Origin: Haloarchaeobius sp. HME9146
Lineage (GTDB): Archaea > Halobacteriota > Halobacteria > Halobacteriales > Natrialbaceae
Assembly (NCBI RefSeq): GCF_025399835.1
Contig: NZ_JAODVR010000002.1
Location: forward strand, 248,001-312,000
Reading direction: 5' to 3'
Length of the DNA stretch: 64,000 bases
Under the pieces are notes generated by a model. That model made no database searches. It was not told the origin of the DNA and saw only the letters and a list, made by a program, of their open reading frames with translations. Position 1 is the stretch's first letter. Each line of letters opens with the position of its first letter. The position numbers and the translations under genes are program-made. Positions 17,529-26,393 of this stretch are shown here, in pieces.

Positions 17529-18551
17529 ATGGAAAGCCAGTCGGAGAAACGGGCGAGCGAGCGGCCGGAAACTGCCGACCGGTCGGGAGAGGACTCGGAC
17601 CAGACGCCGGCCATCGCCGTCGAGGGGCTCACCAAGACCTTCGGGAAGGGGGACGAGGCACTCACCGCGGTCGACGACGTGTCCTTCACGGTCCGGGAGG
17701 GCTCGGTCGTCGGTCTGCTCGGTCCGAACGGGGCGGGCAAGACCACGACCATCAAGTCCATCCTCGGGATGATCCTGCCCGACACCGGCACGGTCCGGAT
17801 ACGTGGCATCGACGTGCACGCCGACCCGCGGCGAGCCTACCGCCACGTCGACGCCATGCTCGAAGGGGCCCGCAACGACTACTGGCGACTGACCGTCCGG
17901 GAGAACCTGCGGTACTTCGCGACCATCAGTGGTGTGAAGCCCAACTCGGTCGCTGGCCGACACCAGCGCCTGCTCGAACAGCTCGACCTGGCCGAGAAGG
18001 CGGACACACCGGTTCGAGAGCTTTCCCGCGGGATGAAGCAGAAGGCATCGCTCGCGAGCGTGCTGGCGACCGACTCCGACGTGGTGTTCCTCGACGAACC
18101 GACGCTGGGACTCGACGTGGAGAGTTCGCTGAAACTCCGCCGTGAGTTGCGCCGCATCGTCAGCGAACGCGGCCTCACGGTCGTCCTCTCCAGTCACGAC
18201 ATGGACGTCATCGAGGACGTCTGCGACCGCGTCATCATCATGAGTGAGGGGCGAGTCATCGCCAACGACACCGTCGCGAACCTCCTCCGTGGCTTCGAGA
18301 CCCGGGGATTCCGGGTTTCGAGCCCGAACCTCGACGAAGACGCACTGTCCGAGGTCCAGGCCGAGTTCGACGTGACCGACGTGCAGCAGTACGACGGTCA
18401 CACGCGCATCGAGGTGGCGACCGACTCCGACGGCTTCTACGAGCTGATGGCTGTGCTGCGGGCCCACGCGGTCACTATCGACGCCATCGAGACTGTCACT
18501 CCGGACTTAGAAGAGGCATTCCTCGAGATGACGAAGGGGGAGCAACGATGA
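17529..18551 (+). CDS. ABC transporter ATP-binding protein
   Basis: 340 residues. Walker A GPNGAGKTTT (about residue 67), a signature region LSRGMKQKASLA and Walker B VVFLDEPTLGLD are present, in order. After the nucleotide-binding domain comes a C-terminal extension of about 90 residues typical of ABC-2/DrrA-type exporters. The frame is open to 17436, but the ATG at 17529 begins the acidic N-terminus expected here. The gene overlaps the permease by ATGA (18548-18551), so translation is coupled. The substrate is not evident from sequence. Relatives export drugs, lipids or polysaccharides. Confidence 0.92.
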   Translation: MESQSEKRASERPETADRSGEDSDQTPAIAVEGLTKTFGKGDEALTAVDDVSFTVREGSVVGLLGPNGAGKTTTIKSILGMILPDTGTVRIRGIDVHADPRRAYRHVDAMLEGARNDYWRLTVRENLRYFATISGVKPNSVAGRHQRLLEQLDLAEKADTPVRELSRGMKQKASLASVLATDSDVVFLDEPTLGLDVESSLKLRRELRRIVSERGLTVVLSSHDMDVIEDVCDRVIIMSEGRVIANDTVANLLRGFETRGFRVSSPNLDEDALSEVQAEFDVTDVQQYDGHTRIEVATDSDGFYELMAVLRAHAVTIDAIETVTPDLEEAFLEMTKGEQR

Positions 18552-19387
18552 GTCACGAGACTGGTGAGGGCACCTCATCGCAGGCACCGTCAGTAGAAGA
18601 CGATGACCCACAGCCGGCGACCTACTGGGACCTGTCGAAGGCCGTCCTCTACCGGGAGTTCCTCCTGTTCGTGCGCTATCCGGCGAACGCCATCGGTGGC
18701 ATCGTCATCTCCCTGTTCTTCTTCGGCCTGCTGTTCTATGGCGGGCAGATGCTCGCCGGGCAAGCCCTGACCGACTCGATAGAGGGTATCATCGTCGGGT
18801 ACTTCCTCTGGACGCTCGCGGTCGGAGCCTACAGTTCGCTCTCGAACGACATCGGGAGCGAGGTCCAGTGGGGTACCCTCGAGCGCCACTTCATGACGCC
18901 CTTTGGCTTCGCCCCGGTCGCGCTCGCGAAGGGCGTCGCCAAGGTTATCAGAACGTTCGTCACCTCGATAGTCGTCCTCGCCGTCATGCTCGTCCTGACC
19001 GGGACGACACTCCAGTTGAACGTCCTGACCATCGTCGTGGTCGCGACCCTTTCGATCGCGTCCGTGCTTGGGCTCGGGTTCGCTGCAGGCGGTATCACCG
19101 TCCTCTACAAGCAGGTCGGGAACTGGCTCAACCTCCTGCAGTTCAGCTTCATCCTCCTCATCTCGGCACCCGCATTCGATTTGGGCTGGACGCGCTTCCT
19201 CCCGCTGGCACAGGGGAGCGCGCTGCTTCAGCGCACGATGATCGATGGCACCCGGTTGTGGGAGTTCCCACTGCTCGACCTCGCCGTCCTCGGGGGGGTG
19301 GCAGGTGGCTACGTGGGCGTCGGATATCTCATCTTCCAGTACACGACGAGACGGGCGCGAAAGCTGGGCGTCCTCGGGGATTACTGA
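18548..19387 (+). CDS. ABC-2 type transporter permease
   Basis: 279 residues with six predicted membrane segments, beginning with a cytoplasmic acidic N-terminus of about 40 residues. The layout matches ABC-2 permeases, which pair with a separate ATPase as a homodimer. It starts inside the stop of the ATPase gene (ATGA overlap) and completes a two-gene exporter. No substrate-binding lipoprotein is fused or adjacent, fitting an exporter. Confidence 0.9.
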   Translation: MSHETGEGTSSQAPSVEDDDPQPATYWDLSKAVLYREFLLFVRYPANAIGGIVISLFFFGLLFYGGQMLAGQALTDSIEGIIVGYFLWTLAVGAYSSLSNDIGSEVQWGTLERHFMTPFGFAPVALAKGVAKVIRTFVTSIVVLAVMLVLTGTTLQLNVLTIVVVATLSIASVLGLGFAAGGITVLYKQVGNWLNLLQFSFILLISAPAFDLGWTRFLPLAQGSALLQRTMIDGTRLWEFPLLDLAVLGGVAGGYVGVGYLIFQYTTRRARKLGVLGDY

Positions 19388-19471
19388 GCCGCCTGAAGAC
19401 TGGGGGAGCAGCCAACCCCTATTTATGTAATTTGGCCAAGTATTATTTGTGTCGAATATCGTGACTGTACC

Positions 19472-22400
19472 ATGCAGAAAGAGGTGGTGATAACCATTGC
19501 ACTCGTTGCCCTCGTCGCACTGGCAGGGTGCCATGGTGGAGGTGGGAGTGACGAACCGGATCGGTCTATCGACATAACGAACGACCAGCGATACGAATCT
19601 GGGGTCAGTCCGGCAGACGAACCACTCATCAAGGCTGACGCCACACGAGAGGACGAACTGGAGAACGTGACGCTGGCGTGGACAGCCTACAACCGGAGTG
19701 GGAGCCCGGCCATGGGGCCCGACGCCGATGGGACGAAATCGATGACCGAAGAGGGAGACCGATTCCGTGCCTCGCTTCCTGATTTCCCCGCAGGGTACCA
19801 GGTAGAGTACGAGGTGCGAGCGAACTACAACGACAACGAGACGTACACCGACGACGCCTCCTACACCGTCTCGTACGTCGAGTCGGTCGACGGGCCGAAC
19901 ACGAACGCCGAAACCGCCAATCTCACCACGGACGTGTCGGTGGAGCTCTACTCCACTACCGCCGTCAAACGGGTCGAACTCGTATACGAACGGGATTTCA
20001 CCGAGACCGGCAACGTCGAACAAGAGACCGTCGTCATCGCACGTGACCCCAACACGACGACCGTCACGGGCAGTATCCAGAACGAAGAGGACGGCGAGTC
20101 CGCCAACAGTATCGACGTGAACTACAGCGTCAGGGTCGTGTACGGGCAGAACACGAGTCTGGCGTACCGGACCGGGAACAGGACATACCGGTACCGTAAC
20201 GACAAGCCAGACGTCCTGTACGTCCCGATCACGTTCGACGACAGCGACACGTCGACGAACTTCGCGGACCCGAAGGACGTCGATGCGGACCTCGACTCCA
20301 AAGCTGCGAAGTCGGTCGCCTATTACCGACTCGAATCGCGCGGGGAAGCAGCGTTCGACTACGTCTGGGCCCGCAACGATACCCCGAACGACTACTTCGT
20401 GTTACCCGGGCATCCGCTGGATTATCGCGGACAGCTCGAAGAGACGCACAACAGCTCGTTCCAGCAAGGGAACGCGACGATTAACGTCACCGAGTTGGAG
20501 TACGCCCACGACGAACGGGCGATTCGACAGGCAGCGCGCACCGAGGTGGAGCAGGAGGCCAACGTCGACCTGGGCTCCTACGAAGCGGTCGTCTTCGTCT
20601 ACCCCAAGCTCAACGGGACGGAAACGACGACGTGGAAGACCGCCAACGAAACGATGAGGCTCCCGAACGGGACGACGGTCTCCGGTAACAACAGGTCGTA
20701 CGTCGTCGACCGGGGCAAGAACTGGGAGAACGCCGTCGCGTACGGCAACGATGCCTACATCATCCAGTCGGCGGACTACGGGACGCACGTCCACGAAATC
20801 GGTCACGCGGCGTTCGAGTGGGCTGACTACTACAATACGAACAACGACGAACGTGGCATCACCGGGTCCTGGGCGCTCATGGGGAACGGAAACTACAACG
20901 ATGAGCACCCGTCGCAGGTGATGTCGTACCACAAGCTCCAGGAAGGCTGGATAACGAGCGAATCTCTCCCCGTCTGGGACCTCGACCACAACGAGAGCCG
21001 AACGAGGTTCATCCCGTATATGAAGGACTCGAACACGGTCGACCCCGGGTATCGGGTCGTCGACGTTCGACTCTCAGCCCTGACGCTGTTCGATAGCTAC
21101 CTGTTCGAAGCTCGAGACCCGCCCAACGACGAGCTGCCCAGACAACCAGGGTTCGCAGGTGGGAACCGGCAAGGGCTCGTTGCCTACGCAGTCGGGAACG
21201 ACCAGGTGAACGTGGTCTGGTCCCAGACACCCAACTCCGGGCGTATCCGCCGACCGAGCCAACCGACGCTCGCCGCGGGGAACTACAGCGGACAGTTCTA
21301 CGATCCCGACGCTGGTATCGCGGTGACGCTCGACCGAGACCCACGTGCGCCAGCAGAGGGACTGAAGCTCAACGTCACCCGCGTCTCGCCGCGGAACCTC
21401 AAGGGCGTCAACGTCTTCTATCGAATCGACTGTGAGAACATCACGACGAACTGGGCCTGCTCACGGTACCGGAACCAGGGAAGCGAGGGACAACCAGCGA
21501 CGATCGGCGTCGTCGCACACACCGAGGAAGGACGAGTCGGGACGACTGCCAATGGGACGATCATCAACGAGGTCGAGGGCGCATACGTCGTCTCGGCTGG
21601 GACCGCCCAGAAAGTGTACCTTCCCCGGAACCTCTCGGCTCGATTCGTGGTGAACACGAGCACCCTCCCCGGTGAGGCGTCGGTGAACGTAACCAGCCAG
21701 ACGGTCACCCGCGACAGCGAGGGGACCCGTATCGCATCGACGCTGACCAGCGAGACGGTCGCTGGAAACACGACCGACGCTCCGCCCCTTGCTCGACTGA
21801 ATGCCTCGCAGGCGACGTGGGATGCCGGTCGCTTGCGGACGCTTCAGGGGAACTCCACGACGGTCGCGTTCCAGAACACTGGTATCGATGAACTGACGAA
21901 CGTTACCGTCACCACCGATGGGGCGCTCGTCTCTGTCAACCGAACGGATGTCGGGGCGCTATCGGCGACCGAGCGGGTCCAGCTCGAACTCGACGCCGAT
22001 GTCCCCGGAGGGAAGCCGGTCGGGGTGTATACGACGAACGTCACCGTCACTGGCGATGGACCTACGGGGCAGGTCACGCAGAACGTGACCGTCACCGTCA
22101 GCGTGCTCCCGACGGTGTACTGGAACGCTACGCCGGCTGCCTTCAACGGAACCATCGCGGAGACCAACACGACCACGCTCTCGGCCGTGGTCTCCAACAG
22201 TGAGGCCTCGAACGTGCCGCTTCGGGACGTCGAAACGACCATCTCCGGAGCCGTGACCACGTTCCGTGTCGACGCACCGCGATTCGTCGAGACGGTCGAG
22301 CCGGGAGCGAACGTCACGCTGACGACGACGTTCACGGTTCCAGACGGTGGCATCGAGAACGGGAGCTACGCCGGCACCCTCGCCGTCAGCCCACGACTGA

Positions 22401-23620
22401 ATTACGAGGACTACTACGACTATCCCGTGACCATCCCCGGGGAGTACACCGTCCCCGAGCCGGCCTCGGAGACCACGAACGTGACGGTGCAAGCGGTCGG
22501 TCCGAGCGTCGACTCGGCAGCGACCTTCCACCCGACGCAACAGGTCGCCATGCGGAAGGGAGCGGCGACGGAACGTGTCACGGTCGACCCTGTGTCCGAG
22601 GGAACCGAGATTCCCGCCGAGGAGGTGACCGTCCGTGCTGAGATTCCGGATGGCTGGACCTACACCGGCAACGCCGGTGCGAACCATCTCAAGGTATGGA
22701 TAGTCACGGAGAAGCGGGATACGAAGGCGGGACACGGTGGGAAACGTGTCCAGCTCACTCGGGACGACTACGACCTCACCGTGACGGACGACGCAGTCGT
22801 CCTCCACATCGACGACGTGCGAGAGACCACCTTCGGCCGGTACATGAACGAGAACCACGTGCTTGAGTTCGAGTTCAAGCTCGACAAGCGACCGAAGGCG
22901 ACGACCTATCGCTACGTCTCACAGGTGGACGCTGCGACCACCAGTCCGGTCGGTGTCTACCGGACGGAGCGGCCAACCGCAGCCATCGACGTGTTCACGC
23001 CGCCAGCTGGCACGCCTCCGGGACAGGTCGGGAACGGCCGACATCGCGTCGCTAACGGGCGTATCGCCGTCTCGAAAACGGCACTGGGAACGAACGCGAC
23101 CCTCGCGCCGACCCGGCTGTACGTCTTCGACCGCGACGGTGAGCAACAGCGGTGGGCACGGTTCCGTCTCGAAGCCACCGAGAGTAACCGTACCAGGAAC
23201 GTCTGGCTCCCGGTCGAAGAGGTCGGGGGAGGCTATCAGATCGAGGTCGATGCCGTCGACGAGGACCGCGCACTCCTCGGTGGTGTCGTCACTCGGAACG
23301 TGCAAGGAGCAGTGTCGAGCGCACTCCGGGATGGGAAACCGATTCGCATCGCGGTGCCGATGGACGGCAACGTGAGTGGTGTGAGCGCGCTCCAACTGAC
23401 TGTGGCAGGGAGCGACAACGTGACCGGCGTAACGCTGGCCACGCCCGATGGGGACGCCAGCGCGGCTGCCGATCCGACAGTCCCGCTCCACGTCGTCGTC
23501 GGCAACGACGTGTTCGACGCACCAGTCGATAGACGAGATGGTGACAGCTCAGAAGCGGACGACCGAGCCCGTCACGTCTATCCGATGCACAGCCAGCGTG
23601 GCATCGTCACCCACAGTTAA
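19472..23620 (+). CDS. Very large lipoprotein with M6-like metalloprotease domain
   Basis: 1382 residues. A short signal with LVALAGC at the lipobox shows lipid anchoring by the Sec route; no twin Arg is present. Residues 441-445 are HEIGH, a zincin HExxH. The segment WALMGNGNYN-PSQVMSYHKLQEGW some 30-60 residues later matches the pattern downstream of the active site in M6 (immune inhibitor A-like) proteases. An N-terminal Ig-like region and a long C-terminal series of beta domains with many N-x-S/T sequons surround it. A TATA (AGTATTATTT, about 19438) precedes the ATG by about 30 bases. Probably a surface peptidase; the length is several times that of the catalytic unit. Confidence 0.8.
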   Translation: MQKEVVITIALVALVALAGCHGGGGSDEPDRSIDITNDQRYESGVSPADEPLIKADATREDELENVTLAWTAYNRSGSPAMGPDADGTKSMTEEGDRFRASLPDFPAGYQVEYEVRANYNDNETYTDDASYTVSYVESVDGPNTNAETANLTTDVSVELYSTTAVKRVELVYERDFTETGNVEQETVVIARDPNTTTVTGSIQNEEDGESANSIDVNYSVRVVYGQNTSLAYRTGNRTYRYRNDKPDVLYVPITFDDSDTSTNFADPKDVDADLDSKAAKSVAYYRLESRGEAAFDYVWARNDTPNDYFVLPGHPLDYRGQLEETHNSSFQQGNATINVTELEYAHDERAIRQAARTEVEQEANVDLGSYEAVVFVYPKLNGTETTTWKTANETMRLPNGTTVSGNNRSYVVDRGKNWENAVAYGNDAYIIQSADYGTHVHEIGHAAFEWADYYNTNNDERGITGSWALMGNGNYNDEHPSQVMSYHKLQEGWITSESLPVWDLDHNESRTRFIPYMKDSNTVDPGYRVVDVRLSALTLFDSYLFEARDPPNDELPRQPGFAGGNRQGLVAYAVGNDQVNVVWSQTPNSGRIRRPSQPTLAAGNYSGQFYDPDAGIAVTLDRDPRAPAEGLKLNVTRVSPRNLKGVNVFYRIDCENITTNWACSRYRNQGSEGQPATIGVVAHTEEGRVGTTANGTIINEVEGAYVVSAGTAQKVYLPRNLSARFVVNTSTLPGEASVNVTSQTVTRDSEGTRIASTLTSETVAGNTTDAPPLARLNASQATWDAGRLRTLQGNSTTVAFQNTGIDELTNVTVTTDGALVSVNRTDVGALSATERVQLELDADVPGGKPVGVYTTNVTVTGDGPTGQVTQNVTVTVSVLPTVYWNATPAAFNGTIAETNTTTLSAVVSNSEASNVPLRDVETTISGAVTTFRVDAPRFVETVEPGANVTLTTTFTVPDGGIENGSYAGTLAVSPRLNYEDYYDYPVTIPGEYTVPEPASETTNVTVQAVGPSVDSAATFHPTQQVAMRKGAATERVTVDPVSEGTEIPAEEVTVRAEIPDGWTYTGNAGANHLKVWIVTEKRDTKAGHGGKRVQLTRDDYDLTVTDDAVVLHIDDVRETTFGRYMNENHVLEFEFKLDKRPKATTYRYVSQVDAATTSPVGVYRTERPTAAIDVFTPPAGTPPGQVGNGRHRVANGRIAVSKTALGTNATLAPTRLYVFDRDGEQQRWARFRLEATESNRTRNVWLPVEEVGGGYQIEVDAVDEDRALLGGVVTRNVQGAVSSALRDGKPIRIAVPMDGNVSGVSALQLTVAGSDNVTGVTLATPDGDASAAADPTVPLHVVVGNDVFDAPVDRRDGDSSEADDRARHVYPMHSQRGIVTHS

Positions 23621-23650
23621 TACCCGATGGCCGATATCTCAAACCCAACG

Positions 23651-24964
23651 ATGGACCGACGCGCCGCACTCCGGGCACTCGCCGCCGCGGGAGTCGCTGC
23701 TGTCGCGGGCTGCCAGACGACGGCCCAGAACGGGACTGAAAGTAACACGACAGAGACGGCCACGGAGTCGGCGACAGCAACAGACACGTTTGAGACAGGC
23801 CGGTCGGTGTCGGGCTGGGAAACGTTCCGAGGTGACCACGGCCATACTGGCCGTGTCGGTGACGCCACTGGACCCACGGGCTTGACCGAGCAGTGGGTGC
23901 AGTCGCTCCGGACGGTCGATACCCTTCGGGTCTCGGCAGCCGATGGCGTCGTCTACGCGGCGTCACGGGCCGGTGGAATCGCCGCGTTCAACGTGGCCGA
24001 CGGTCGTCGGCTGGGCGGTGACCTCTCGAGTGGTCGGCCAGTGACGACAGAACCGGTCCTCACCGACGGGTGGGTCGTCTTCGGGACCCGGGCCGGCGAG
24101 GTCGTCGGTGTCAGTCCTGGTAACGGCGTCGACTGGACGATACAGGCACCGCGACCACAGAGTCACGACGGGACCGGTCCACACCGCCTGGACAGCACGC
24201 CGATTCTCGACGAAGAACTCCATATCGGGTTCAGCGAGTATCCATCCACGGACGACGCGAACGGCGCGGTGGCCCGCGCAACGGTCGGCGACGAGGCTGG
24301 CTTCACCGCCGACGGCTGGCCCATCGAGACGAGGTATCCGATCCGGGCCAGTCCGACGAAAGCCGGTGGCCGAGTGTACGTTCGTGACGGGCCGGACGTG
24401 CTCGCCGTCGATGCCGAGACGGGGACGGCAGAGTTCCGGTCCGCCGTCCGGTCGAGCCCGCGACGCGTCGGTCGGCTCGACCGAAGTCCGGCAGTCACCG
24501 CGGGGACGCTCGTCGCGGGCGGGGACGCCATCGTCGCACTCGAGGCCGGCTCCGGTGACGAGCAGTGGACCACACCCGTCGAACCCGTCGACGGCAGCGA
24601 CCATACCCGCCAGGTGTACGGGGCGGCGCTCGCGGACGGGACGGTGTACGTCGGGTCCGCAGACGGAGCGCTTCGCGCACTCGACCTCAGTACGGGTGAA
24701 CTGCTGTGGTCCGTGTCGACGTCGGTGCTCCGGTGGTCGCGACCAGCAGTCGGGCAGGACACGCTCGTCATCGCCGGGAACGAAGGGTACGAGAGCGGTG
24801 GAACCCAGTACGTAGACAGAGAACGAGGCTTGGCGATGCTCTTCGACCGCGAGACTGGTGAGCAGTTGGCGACGGTCGAACGCGACGGGCTCGTCGGCGA
24901 CCCCGTCGTCGTCGGAAGCCGGGCCGTGGTTCCGTTCGGAAACCGTCTGGTCGCGCTCGAGTGA
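23651..24964 (+). CDS. Tat lipoprotein with PQQ-like beta-propeller
   Basis: About 437 residues. MDRRAALRALAAAGVAAVAGC is a compact Tat lipoprotein signal. Repeats of about 40-50 residues follow, each with a GxVYxxS/G-x-DGxLxALD-like pattern (clearest: TVYVGSADGALRALD), forming a PQQ-binding-like beta-propeller. Such proteins act as surface scaffolds, or as quinoprotein dehydrogenases when cofactor residues are present, but I cannot confirm the latter here. The ATG at 23651 is preferred over the ATG at 23627 because a TTAATAC box sits about 30 bases upstream and the Tat motif is then N-terminal. It follows the protease gene closely. Confidence 0.85.
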   Translation: MDRRAALRALAAAGVAAVAGCQTTAQNGTESNTTETATESATATDTFETGRSVSGWETFRGDHGHTGRVGDATGPTGLTEQWVQSLRTVDTLRVSAADGVVYAASRAGGIAAFNVADGRRLGGDLSSGRPVTTEPVLTDGWVVFGTRAGEVVGVSPGNGVDWTIQAPRPQSHDGTGPHRLDSTPILDEELHIGFSEYPSTDDANGAVARATVGDEAGFTADGWPIETRYPIRASPTKAGGRVYVRDGPDVLAVDAETGTAEFRSAVRSSPRRVGRLDRSPAVTAGTLVAGGDAIVALEAGSGDEQWTTPVEPVDGSDHTRQVYGAALADGTVYVGSADGALRALDLSTGELLWSVSTSVLRWSRPAVGQDTLVIAGNEGYESGGTQYVDRERGLAMLFDRETGEQLATVERDGLVGDPVVVGSRAVVPFGNRLVALE

Positions 24965-25091
24965 CCGGGGCGAGCGAGCGCCTGTGAGACGTCTATCTTT
25001 TGGACACAATTGCCTGCATCCATCCGGGGCGGGGTCGGAGCCTGCCAAGCCGACCGGAATATACACAACCGGCCCGGCCATTGGACCTGCC

Positions 25092-25370
25092 ATGTCACCC
25101 ACCGTCCACGCCCTCCGGAACGAGATTCGAGTCGCTGTCGGCCGGTACGAGCGGATGGAATCGACCGGCTTCACCAAGGAATCCCTCGCAGCCATCTGTG
25201 AGGCAGTCGGCTACGAAATCCCCGAGCACTCGCTTCCCTCAAAACCAGAGATGCGAGCAGGCATCCTCTGGAAGATCGGTGAGATCGAGTCGGACGACCC
25301 GGACGAGGTCGGGAGTTCGTTCCGGAAGGCGGAGCTGACCGCGATTGCGACGGAACTGCGAGACGAGTAG
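25092..25370 (+). CDS. Small cytoplasmic hypothetical protein
   Basis: 92 residues, acidic, all helical in appearance. The sequence includes LAAICEAVGYEIP and a region rich in Glu/Asp toward the C-terminus. The ATG lies about 30 bases after a TATA-like GAATATACA (25057-25065), fitting a leaderless transcript. The upstream-extended frame lacks good composition and overlaps the propeller gene. Family not recognised. Confidence 0.65.
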   Translation: MSPTVHALRNEIRVAVGRYERMESTGFTKESLAAICEAVGYEIPEHSLPSKPEMRAGILWKIGEIESDDPDEVGSSFRKAELTAIATELRDE

Positions 25371-25601
25371 GAACATTCCGTTCCAGTGATACCCGGGTAT
25401 CCGGACTGTTCCTGACGGTCCATCCGATTGTGTTCGATCGTCGAGAGCGCCGCGCGCTCGCGTTCGAACCAGACACTCGAACTGCATTGCAAACTCCACT
25501 CGGCCAGCGGCTGCTCGCTCACCGGGTATGACTAACGTTCGCTATCGCTGGTGACATTGGCACTGAAAAAGGAGCTACGACTGACGTTGGGGTGACCGGA
25601 G
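25371..25601. other. Intergenic stretch without a recognised gene
   Basis: Convergent spacer between a plus-strand and a minus-strand gene. The open frames crossing it are basic, Ser/Arg-rich shadows. No terminator hairpin stands out. Confidence 0.4.
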
Positions 25602-26108
25602 TTACGCGGTCGTGGTAGCCGTCACGGTGGCGTTCTCGTTCGCGTGGGGGGACTTGTCGCCGCCGACCTCGTCGTCGCTGTCAGCGTTCTCGTCCTCGGC
25701 GTCCTCGTTCAGGTCGCTGAGCACACCGCCGAGGGTTCCGTCCATCGCGCCGTCGAGGAACTTGTTGATGTGGTTGTGGATGTTCTCGACGCGGTTCTCG
25801 ACGTCATCGGGGATGGCATCAGGGAGGTCGCTCGGGGGGCCCTGCTGGCCGACCGCTTCGGGCTGCTGGCTCCCGGCATCCGTGCCGTTCTCGCTGGCGT
25901 TCGCGTGGTCACCAGCCTGCCCAGACTGGTTCTCATCGCCTGCGTGTTCGCCAGCGGTTTCGTTCGCATGGTCGTCAGCGGGGGTGGTCGGCTTGTCGTC
26001 GTCGCCAACGTTCAGGGGACTATTCGTCGGACCAGCTGCAGCCGCGACCGTGCCCGCACTCACGAGGAGTGCAGCCAGGGCGACCGCGGTCAGTTTGGAG
26101 AGTCTCAT
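25602..26108 (-). CDS. Secreted acidic low-complexity protein
   Basis: 168 residues. The signal peptide MRLSKLTAVALAALLVSAG is followed by a mature part dominated by Asp, Glu, Ala, Asn, Gly and His. One more ordered segment, PDDVENRVENIHNHINKFL (about residues 98-117), is amphipathic. No lipobox or C-terminal anchor. A TATA-like CATATCC lies about 35 bases upstream of the ATG, and a cluster of GTTCA/TGAAC half-sites lies behind it (26164-26265). Function unknown; perhaps an exported cation-binding or matrix protein. Confidence 0.75.
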   Translation of the reverse strand: MRLSKLTAVALAALLVSAGTVAAAAGPTNSPLNVGDDDKPTTPADDHANETAGEHAGDENQSGQAGDHANASENGTDAGSQQPEAVGQQGPPSDLPDAIPDDVENRVENIHNHINKFLDGAMDGTLGGVLSDLNEDAEDENADSDDEVGGDKSPHANENATVTATTTA

Positions 26109-26163
26109 TGTGGGGTGCCTCCACTCGAACCGAAGTGGCCGGAGGGATATGAAGGGTGAGAGC

Positions 26164-26265
26164 CGTTCAGGCAGTTCAGGAGTGTGAACGCTCCTACTGC
26201 TGTTTTTCGCGGTTTCAAATCGTTTGAACGCTGCTGAACGCGGTGCAATGGTTCGTGGTCGTTCA
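26164..26265. promoter_or_regulatory. Cluster of GTTCA/TGAAC half-sites upstream of the acidic secreted protein
   Basis: Within about 100 bases are GTTCA at 26164, 26174 and 26261, and TGAAC at 26185, 26225 and 26235. They include an inverted pair (26174-26189, 6-base spacer) and the near-palindrome GTTTCAAATCGTTTGAAC (26212-26229). The half-sites match the core of the palindrome at 15219-15237. Together they suggest a multi-site operator just upstream of the promoter of the gene starting at 26108. Confidence 0.4.
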
Positions 26266-26393
26266 CGAGACCGAAAACGTTCGCCAGAACCCCGGGAGAG
26301 AGCCGGCTATTGTCCTTCTCGGTGACAAAATGGAAGGGAGTTCTCGAATACCAGCCAACCCGGAACAGGAACGTGGAATCGGTTGGACCTGTC

